In this document: positions 57,006-64,000 of the stretch, in pieces
Layout of the letters: every line of letters starts with the position of its first letter
Numbering within the stretch: position 1 is the first letter of the stretch
From: Lentzea cavernae
Lineage (GTDB): Bacteria > Actinomycetota > Actinomycetes > Mycobacteriales > Pseudonocardiaceae
Length of the DNA stretch: 64,000 nucleotides
Reading direction: 5' to 3'
Assembly: GCF_014653695.1 (NCBI RefSeq)
Contig: NZ_BNAR01000003.1
Location: forward strand, 701,528-765,527
Notes under the pieces: model-generated
What the model saw: the letters and a program-made list of their open reading frames with translations, nothing else
Databases searched by the model: none
Told to the model about the DNA's origin: nothing
Made by a program: the position numbers and the translations under genes

Positions 57006-59684
57006 GTGTCCGAGCCGAAGCCGTTGAACCCTACCGAGCAGGACGCTCTGGTTAAGCAGATCGGCCTGACTCTGATGCGGGCCGCACCAGAGGACTGGCG
57101 AAGCGTGATCGCCCAGTACCGCGCCACCGGCCGGTACTTCGAACTGGAGGCCGAGCTCCGGCTGCAGGACGGCAGCAAGCGGGCGTGGCAGGCGCCGCAG
57201 GAGGTGGCCTCGCTCTTCGCGCGGCTGCGCGCCGGCATGCACCGCGAAGGCCGTGGCAGCTGGACCAACGCCCGGTACCAGCTCGACCACCCCTCCAGCT
57301 ACAACCTCGACTTCGACCGCGCGGAGCCGAGCTGGCAGACGCCGCCTCCGCAGCAGGCGTACGTCGACGAGATGCGGTTCTTCCCGCGTGCCGAGGAGAA
57401 CGTCCCGGACTGGCTGCGCCGCAGGCTGAACCCGCCGACGCCGGTGTTCCGGACGGTCCGCGTGTTCGACGGCGCCGGACCGAACGGTCGTCCGTCGGTC
57501 AACCGGCCGCCGGTGCCGGAGCCCGAGGTCGCGCCGCTGCTCACGTACCTGTCGAACGCGCCGGTCGCCGTGGCCGGGCGCGGCTTCGACAACGACGTGC
57601 TGCACCCGGACGCGCCGCCGGTCGTGCCGTCCGGGTTCCAGACGGACGGCGTGTGGATCTGGCCCGCCGGAGTCGCGTACTACCTGCGCAAGTACGGCGT
57701 GCCGCCCGAGCCCGAGCTGGTTGAACGCGCGCGTGCCGCCGGGTTCGCCCTGCCCGAGGTCTCCGAGGAGTCGAGGCTCGGCGCCGCCGCGAACCTGGGC
57801 GCGCCCGCCGCGCCTCCCGGCACCGTGGTGCCGGTCCCGGTCGAGCCCGAACCGGAGCCCGAGCCCGAACCCGCTGGGGCCGACGAGACGCAGTTCGTCA
57901 CGGCCCCGAAGTTCGACGCGCCGAAGCCGGAGCCCGCCAAGTTCGAGGCGTCCAAGTTCGAGGGCTCCGAGTTCGACGCGGACGAGGAGCCGGAGGAGGA
58001 GTACGACTTCGAGCCGCTCTACCCCGAGCAGCGCGCCGTCGAGGTCACCGCCGAGCAGCCGCAGGTCAGGCCGGAACCCGACCTCGGGGAGACGATCGCG
58101 GTGGCCTCACCGCCGCTGGGCGTGGACGGCCCTCCCTACCGGGTCGTCTTCGACTCCGACGGCGTGCCCGCCACGGTGGACGAGAGGACCCTTCGCGACA
58201 CGTACGGCGCGGGCATGGACCTCTTCGCCCCGCACCCGAGCGACCTCGTGGAGGAGCCGGAGCCGGTCGCGGAGGTCGTTCCCGAGCCCGTCGCCGCGGA
58301 ACCGAACGAAACGGTTCCCGAGGACGAACGTCAGGACGTGGACGTTCCCGAGGAACCCGAGATCCCCACCGCGGGGCCGGACGAGCCCGTGCTCCTCACG
58401 CACCAGCACGAGTCCGAGCTCACCGACCACATCGAGGCCGAGACCGAGGAACGCCCGCGCGACGCCATGCAGGACACGATGGCGTGGAGCCCGGTCCTCG
58501 ACGAGCCGCTGGAGAGCCCGGCCGAGGTCACCGAGGAGCACCCGGTCGTCGCGGTGACCGACGACGAGCCCGATCTCGCCGAAGAGGAGATCGAGTCGAC
58601 GACGTCGTTCGAGGCGACCAAGTTCGACGAGGAGTTCGACAGCCGGTTCGAGTCGCAGCTCGACTCGCACTTCGAACCCGAGCCGGAGGTCCTGCCGGTC
58701 GCCCCCGCGGCTCCCGTCGTCTCCGCGCCTGCGCCGACGCGCTCCGAGGAGACCACCCAGTTCGACGCGGCGCTGTTCAGCGAACCCGAGCCCGAACCGG
58801 AGCCGGAACCCGAGCCCGAGCCGGAACCGGTCAAGCCGCCGCGGCAGGTCACGCCGGAGGAGGACCGCGAGCTGGCGGGCACCCGCCGCGCGCTGGACGA
58901 CCTGAACGTGCCGCACGGCGTGTTCCGCATCGGCGGCGAGCCCGCCGACCGCACCTGGACGCTGCGCCTCGACGGCGACAGCTGGGAGGTCAGCTGGTTC
59001 GACCACGGCCCGAAGAACCCGGTGAGGTTCGACAAGGTCGAGGACGCGTCGGCGTACCTGGTTGGCAGGCTGGTGCTGGGCAACTTCCGCACGATCCCGC
59101 CGCGGGCGCCCCAGCGGCCGATGACGAACGGCTTCCGCGAGGAGCCTCGCCGTCCCGTTCCGCCGCCGCGCCCGCAGATGCCCCAGCAGGCCCCGCCGGC
59201 GCCGATGCCGCAACCGCAGGCCGCGGCCCCGACGCAGGTGCAGGCCGTTCCGCCACCGCCACCACCCGCACCGCAGCAGGCACCGGCCCCGTCGCCGGTC
59301 GCCGCCGCCGTGGCGCAGGAGGAGCCGTCGAAGCGGAAGTTCCCGATCTCGCCGCTCGCGGGCGAGCCGCCGCTGACGTTGTTCCGCCACAAGCAGATGT
59401 TCGAGCTGCCGGCGGGCACCGAGATCGACCGCTACGGCGACCAGACCGGCAACCTCGTCTACGTGGCGGGCACGCCGTTCCCGGAACGCAGCCTCGTGCC
59501 GTCGTGGATCAACCGCCCGTACCGCGTGTACCGGTTGCGCCGCCCGCTCGAGGTGCTGACCGGCGTGGCCGTGCCGTGGTTCGAGCAGCCGGGCGGCGGC
59601 ACCGCCTACCTGCTGCCGAAGGCGGTCGAGGAGATGGTCGCGGACGGCGTCCTGGTGGAGATCACGGGATCATCTGACAACTAG
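57006..59684 (+). CDS. Large cytoplasmic-type protein with C-terminal TNT (NAD glycohydrolase) domain
   Basis: The 892-residue product has three parts. The N-terminal 110 residues (LVKQIGLTLMRAAPEDWRSV to NLDFDRAEPSW) resemble YezG-like immunity domains, by eye only. A long acidic Glu/Pro-rich region (about 270-640) and another small domain (RRALDDLNVPHGVFRIGG) follow, then a Pro-rich linker. The last 104 residues match the TNT toxin domain (PF14021): ELPAGTEIDRYGDQTGNLVY, FPERSLVPSW and PWFEQPGGGTAYLLPKAV. Arg809, Arg828 and Gln861 align with residues important in the M. tuberculosis NAD glycohydrolase TNT. No signal peptide. No separate immunity gene is recognised. Confidence 0.8.
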   Translation: MSEPKPLNPTEQDALVKQIGLTLMRAAPEDWRSVIAQYRATGRYFELEAELRLQDGSKRAWQAPQEVASLFARLRAGMHREGRGSWTNARYQLDHPSSYNLDFDRAEPSWQTPPPQQAYVDEMRFFPRAEENVPDWLRRRLNPPTPVFRTVRVFDGAGPNGRPSVNRPPVPEPEVAPLLTYLSNAPVAVAGRGFDNDVLHPDAPPVVPSGFQTDGVWIWPAGVAYYLRKYGVPPEPELVERARAAGFALPEVSEESRLGAAANLGAPAAPPGTVVPVPVEPEPEPEPEPAGADETQFVTAPKFDAPKPEPAKFEASKFEGSEFDADEEPEEEYDFEPLYPEQRAVEVTAEQPQVRPEPDLGETIAVASPPLGVDGPPYRVVFDSDGVPATVDERTLRDTYGAGMDLFAPHPSDLVEEPEPVAEVVPEPVAAEPNETVPEDERQDVDVPEEPEIPTAGPDEPVLLTHQHESELTDHIEAETEERPRDAMQDTMAWSPVLDEPLESPAEVTEEHPVVAVTDDEPDLAEEEIESTTSFEATKFDEEFDSRFESQLDSHFEPEPEVLPVAPAAPVVSAPAPTRSEETTQFDAALFSEPEPEPEPEPEPEPEPVKPPRQVTPEEDRELAGTRRALDDLNVPHGVFRIGGEPADRTWTLRLDGDSWEVSWFDHGPKNPVRFDKVEDASAYLVGRLVLGNFRTIPPRAPQRPMTNGFREEPRRPVPPPRPQMPQQAPPAPMPQPQAAAPTQVQAVPPPPPPAPQQAPAPSPVAAAVAQEEPSKRKFPISPLAGEPPLTLFRHKQMFELPAGTEIDRYGDQTGNLVYVAGTPFPERSLVPSWINRPYRVYRLRRPLEVLTGVAVPWFEQPGGGTAYLLPKAVEEMVADGVLVEITGSSDN

Positions 59685-59696
59685 CTCGTGACAGGG

Positions 59697-59738
59697 CAAC
59701 GGCCCCGCGGCCCCCGTGAGAGGGGTGCGGGGCCGTTG
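59697..59738 (+). terminator. Bidirectional terminator after the TNT-domain gene
   Basis: A 12-bp perfect stem (CAACGGCCCCGC with GCGGGGCCGTTG); the loop can pair further (CCCC/GGGG). It lies between convergent genes. Confidence 0.85.
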
Positions 59739-59750
59739 CCTGTTGCGGGA

Positions 59751-61426
<1,676 letters not shown>

Positions 61427-61450
61427 GTTCCCCGTGGCAGTGTTGGGGAC

Positions 61451-62266
61451 GTGCTGATTCCCTGGGACGTCCCCGCGCCACAGCTCTCTGATGACGTGCA
61501 CCCCGCGCTCGCTGACGCCGCCCGTGCAGCGTCAGCGGCGTACGGGCGTGCCCGAACTCTGCACACGCGCCTCGAACTCCGCGAAGAAGTCGCGGACGGC
61601 GCCGACGGAACACCGACGATGCGCGTCGACCGCATCGTCGAGGACGCGATCCTGGAGTCGATCCACCGCAATCGCGTGAACCTGCTCTCCGAGGAAGCCG
61701 GGTTCGTCGACAACGGATCCTCGATCACCCTCGTCATCGACCCGGTCGACGGGTCCGCGAACGCCGCGTTCGGCGTCCCCCTATCGTGCTTCGCCGGTGC
61801 ACTCGTGGAAGACGGCACGGCGAAAGAAGCTCTGACCACGTGGTTCGACACGGGCCGTGCGTGGCATGCGCACGCAGGAGTGCCGACGACGTTCCGCACC
61901 ACCGGACGCACGACGCTCAAGGGCGCGTCCGTGTGCCTGATGCGACCCAAGACCGGCACTCAGGACGCGTGGCTGCGCATCGCGAACAAGGCCGACCGCA
62001 TCCGCGTGCTCTGCACGACCTGCCTGGAGACCATGCTCGTGGCGGAGGGCACGGTCGACGCGTTCATCGATCCAGGGAGCGACACGCACCGGATCATGGA
62101 CCTCGCGACGGCGCTGGTCACCGTCCCCGCCGCGGGCGGGGTGCTGGTCGACCTGCACGGGCGGCCGTTCACGTTCGAACCCGACCTGACCCACCGGTGG
62201 TCGGGCGTGGCGGCAGCGACTCCCCAGCTTGCCGAGGAGCTGATCGCGACCGTGCTGCAGGGCTAG
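61451..62266 (+). CDS. Inositol-monophosphatase-family protein
   Basis: A 271-residue member of the IMPase/FBPase family: LLSEEAGFVDNG carries the first metal Glu pair, LVIDPVDGSANAAFGVPLS the DPxDG core, and HRIMDLATALVTVPAAGG the C-terminal motif. The substrate could be inositol, histidinol or a nucleotide phosphate. GTG start 24 bases after the mdh stop, so possibly cotranscribed with it. Convergent with a DUF1918 gene. Confidence 0.82.
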   Translation: MLIPWDVPAPQLSDDVHPALADAARAASAAYGRARTLHTRLELREEVADGADGTPTMRVDRIVEDAILESIHRNRVNLLSEEAGFVDNGSSITLVIDPVDGSANAAFGVPLSCFAGALVEDGTAKEALTTWFDTGRAWHAHAGVPTTFRTTGRTTLKGASVCLMRPKTGTQDAWLRIANKADRIRVLCTTCLETMLVAEGTVDAFIDPGSDTHRIMDLATALVTVPAAGGVLVDLHGRPFTFEPDLTHRWSGVAAATPQLAEELIATVLQG

Positions 62267-62454
62267 ACAGTGCCCCGCGACTCGACGACGCAGTCGGGTC
62301 CGGGAAACACCAGACCTTCGTGCCCGTCGTTGAAGCGGACGAGGTACGGCGGATGTCCGTCGTTCCCGCGCACTTCGAGGATTTCGCCCAGCCGCTCCTC
62401 GAGACCGATGGAGCGGCTGTGGACGTGGAGCCTGTCACCCACTGTTGCTTGCAT
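62263..62454 (-). CDS. DUF1918 protein
   Basis: A 63-residue DUF1918 protein: MQATVGDRLHVHSRSIG at the start and PPYLVRFNDGHEGLVFPGPD near the end, the usual single SH3-like barrel. GGAGGTG lies 9 bases before the ATG at 62454. DUF1918 proteins are small actinobacterial proteins of unknown function. It overlaps the convergent gene by 4 bases. Confidence 0.88.
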   Translation of the reverse strand: MQATVGDRLHVHSRSIGLEERLGEILEVRGNDGHPPYLVRFNDGHEGLVFPGPDCVVESRGTV

Positions 62455-62549
62455 GGGCTGCAACACCTCCGGTGTGCGGCGTGAGGCCTGCGCGATTGAC
62501 GCGCTAAAGCCTAAGCCGTCACCGGAGGCGCGCAACAGGGCTCAAGTGC

Positions 62550-62897
62550 TCATCCACCGCAGGCGGCGGAGACCTTCGCGACGAGGTCGGCCTTCTGGGT
62601 CACCCAGTCCGCCGCGGAACCGACGTTCTGCATGCCGTTGGCCGCTTCCTCGAGAGCCTTCTTCACCTGCTCGTCCGGCGCGGAGTTCGCGAGGGTCTCG
62701 AGCTCCTTCGCCTTGGCCTGGGTGTCCTCCAGCGCCTTCTGCGGGTCGCTCATGTCCGGTGAGAAGCCCACCAGCGAGATCGCGTCGGCACACAGCTTCA
62801 CCTTGTCCGCGGTGTTGCTGACGCCCTGGATCGTGTCGCACGCCGTCAAGCTGCCCAGCGCGATGACAGCGGCGGCAAGCGGTCCAATAACGCGCAT
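62550..62897 (-). CDS. Small lipoprotein
   Basis: A 115-residue protein with a lipoprotein signal ending LGSLTAC (lipidated Cys20). The mature part is helical (KALEDTQAKAKELETLANSA, VKKALEEAANGMQNVGSAAD). It is likely anchored on the outer face of the membrane. Function unknown. It lies between DUF1918 and an ABC transporter operon on the same strand. Confidence 0.8.
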   Translation of the reverse strand: MRVIGPLAAAVIALGSLTACDTIQGVSNTADKVKLCADAISLVGFSPDMSDPQKALEDTQAKAKELETLANSAPDEQVKKALEEAANGMQNVGSAADWVTQKADLVAKVSAACGG

Positions 62898-62942
62898 TCG
62901 CGCTCCTTCTGCCCGATGTGTCCGGTTCTGTTGCTGACAACT

Positions 62943-63914
62943 CTACCGACGAACGTCTTGATCCAGTTGCCGTTGGTAGAGCTTGCGGATGACGTCGTCG
63001 ATTTCCGGCTCCACGACGGCGAGGTCGTGGACCTCGACCTGCCGCACCACGCGGGTGATCAACTGCGCCGCCGTCGTCTCCGCTCTCCTGAACGTGAGGT
63101 GGTGCCGCAGCCCGTTGGCCTCGCTGCGCACCGCCGTCACTCCAGGGACGTCCGGAGCCGGTCCGGGTTCCCGGAGGTCGATGACGAGCTCGCGGTCCGG
63201 GGTGACCTCCGCCCGCAGCTCGTCCAGCGGGCCGTCGGCGAGCACCCGGCCGTGGTCGATCACCATCAGCCGCGGGCAGAGGCGCTCGATGTCGTCCAGG
63301 TCGTGCGTGGTGAGCAGCAGCGTCGTGCCGCGCCTGGTGTTGATGTCCGCCAGGAACTCCCTGAGGCGCTCCTTGGACTCCAGGTCCAGGCCGATCGTCG
63401 GCTCGTCCAGCACCAGCAGCTCCGGGGCGTGCAGCAGAGCCGCGGTGATCTCGCCGCGCATCCGCTGCCCCAGCGAGAGCTGCCGCACCGGGGTGAGCAG
63501 CGTCTCCTGCAGGCCGAGGAGTTCGACGCACTCGTCGAGGCGGGCCCGGTAGTCCTGCGCCGAGACCCGGTAGATGGACCTGAGCAGGTCGAAGCTGTCC
63601 TTGAGCGGCAGGTCCCACCAGAGCTGGCTGCGCTGCCCGAACACGACACCGATGCGCCTCGCGAGGTCGCGCCGCTGCTTCGACGGGTCCACGCCGCCCA
63701 CCACGAGGTGGCCGCTGGTCGGCACCAGGATCCCGGTCAGCATCTTGATCGTCGTGGACTTGCCGGCGCCGTTCGGCCCGACGTACCCGACGGCTTCACC
63801 GGCCCGCACGTCGAACGTGACGCCGTCGACCGCCGTGACGGTCTTGTAGTTGCGCCGCAGGCCTTTGGACGTGGCGACCTTGAACTCCCTGCGGAGCTCC
63901 CTGACCTCGATCAT
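62943..63914 (-). CDS. ABC-2-type exporter ATP-binding protein
   Basis: A 323-residue ATPase: Walker A GPNGAGKSTTIKM, signature LSLGQRMRGEIT, Walker B LLVLDEPTIGLD and switch His in THDLDDIE. The VDPSKQRRDLARRIGVVFGQ and QLWWDLPLKDSFDLL segments are typical of the ABC-2 subgroup with DUF990-type permeases. ATG at 63914 is chosen (start of IEVRELRREF) and its first bases overlap the upstream permease stop (ATGA). The substrate is unknown. Confidence 0.9.
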   Translation of the reverse strand: MIEVRELRREFKVATSKGLRRNYKTVTAVDGVTFDVRAGEAVGYVGPNGAGKSTTIKMLTGILVPTSGHLVVGGVDPSKQRRDLARRIGVVFGQRSQLWWDLPLKDSFDLLRSIYRVSAQDYRARLDECVELLGLQETLLTPVRQLSLGQRMRGEITAALLHAPELLVLDEPTIGLDLESKERLREFLADINTRRGTTLLLTTHDLDDIERLCPRLMVIDHGRVLADGPLDELRAEVTPDRELVIDLREPGPAPDVPGVTAVRSEANGLRHHLTFRRAETTAAQLITRVVRQVEVHDLAVVEPEIDDVIRKLYQRQLDQDVRR

Positions 63915-64000
63915 GATCCCGTTCCCCGGTAGTGCCTGACCGCGAAGCGCCACACGAACCCGGCGACGACCGCCGCCAGTACCGCGACGAGCGGTGATGT
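63911..64000 (-). CDS. ABC-2-type permease, C-terminal end (partial)
   Basis: The last 29 codons of a permease gene run into the window edge. The peptide ends VVAGFVWRFAVRHYRGTGS, a final helix with the RHYRGTGS end usual for DUF990 ABC-2 permeases. Its stop overlaps the ATPase start by 4 bases, so both belong to one exporter operon. Confidence 0.75.
   Translation of the reverse strand, partial: TSPLVAVLAAVVAGFVWRFAVRHYRGTGS

Overview
The window is high-GC DNA from a filamentous actinobacterium, most likely a member of the Pseudonocardiales (Lentzea / Saccharothrix / Actinosynnema type). The pointers are GTG starts with GTGA stop/start overlaps, an SsgA-like sporulation protein, an XRE-DUF5753/DUF397 pair, several membrane Ser/Thr kinases, and a block with the same gene order as Mycobacterium tuberculosis Rv0948c-Rv0957 (chorismate mutase, pcrA/uvrD1, M23 peptidase, sucC, sucD, DUF5336, DUF6350, purN, purH). 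The genus is inferred from sequence and synteny only.

Layout. 1-5.7 kb: the end of a membrane protein gene, two mini-ORFs, then a tight four-gene oxidoreductase operon (choD-like GMC oxidoreductase, MBL-fold protein, FAD monooxygenase, BBE-type FAD oxidase) behind a palindrome. 5.7-9.4 kb: aldehyde dehydrogenase and a phosphotransferase, divergent from guaA. 9.4-11.3 kb: a two-gene module (DUF4365 nuclease-like protein plus an unknown 381-aa protein) bounded by two nearly identical 42-bp copies of the guaA terminator. 11.3-15.2 kb: PspC membrane proteins divergent from a PspC-type histidine kinase, a LuxR-type response regulator and a PAP2-like protein. 15.2-25.7 kb: three membrane Ser/Thr kinases and three related single-pass proteins, several with NTF2-like extracytoplasmic ends, interleaved with an SsgA-like protein and an EamA/LysR pair. 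25.8-43.1 kb: HDAC-like deacetylase, then the conserved block. In it, chorismate mutase is preceded by a Phe/Tyr-rich leader peptide, a terminator and a matching antiterminator segment, and a 1.5-kb gene-free stretch after pcrA carries minisatellites and a 144-bp palindrome. 43.1-49.1 kb: the SOS mutasome operon imuA'-imuB-(24-aa ORF)-dnaE2 behind a perfect SOS box. 49.1-53.6 kb: cyclase-like protein, XRE/DUF397 pair, Tat-exported PIG-L/beta-propeller protein, two unusual tRNA genes and a 20-aa ORF. 53.6-64 kb: DHFR-like reductase and TetR with a shared operator, DUF3017/folD/YdcZ, an 892-aa protein ending in a TNT (NAD glycohydrolase) domain, a pentapeptide-repeat protein, mdh, an inositol-phosphatase-like protein, DUF1918, a lipoprotein and the start of an ABC-2 exporter operon.

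The best candidates for something undescribed are the chorismate mutase attenuator (27.1-27.3 kb), the 1.8-kb cassette between duplicated terminators (9.4-11.3 kb), the TNT-domain protein (57.0-59.7 kb), the odd tRNA pair (53.2-53.6 kb) and the 24-aa ORF inside the mutasome operon. All functional statements rest on reading motifs by eye; no database search was possible.
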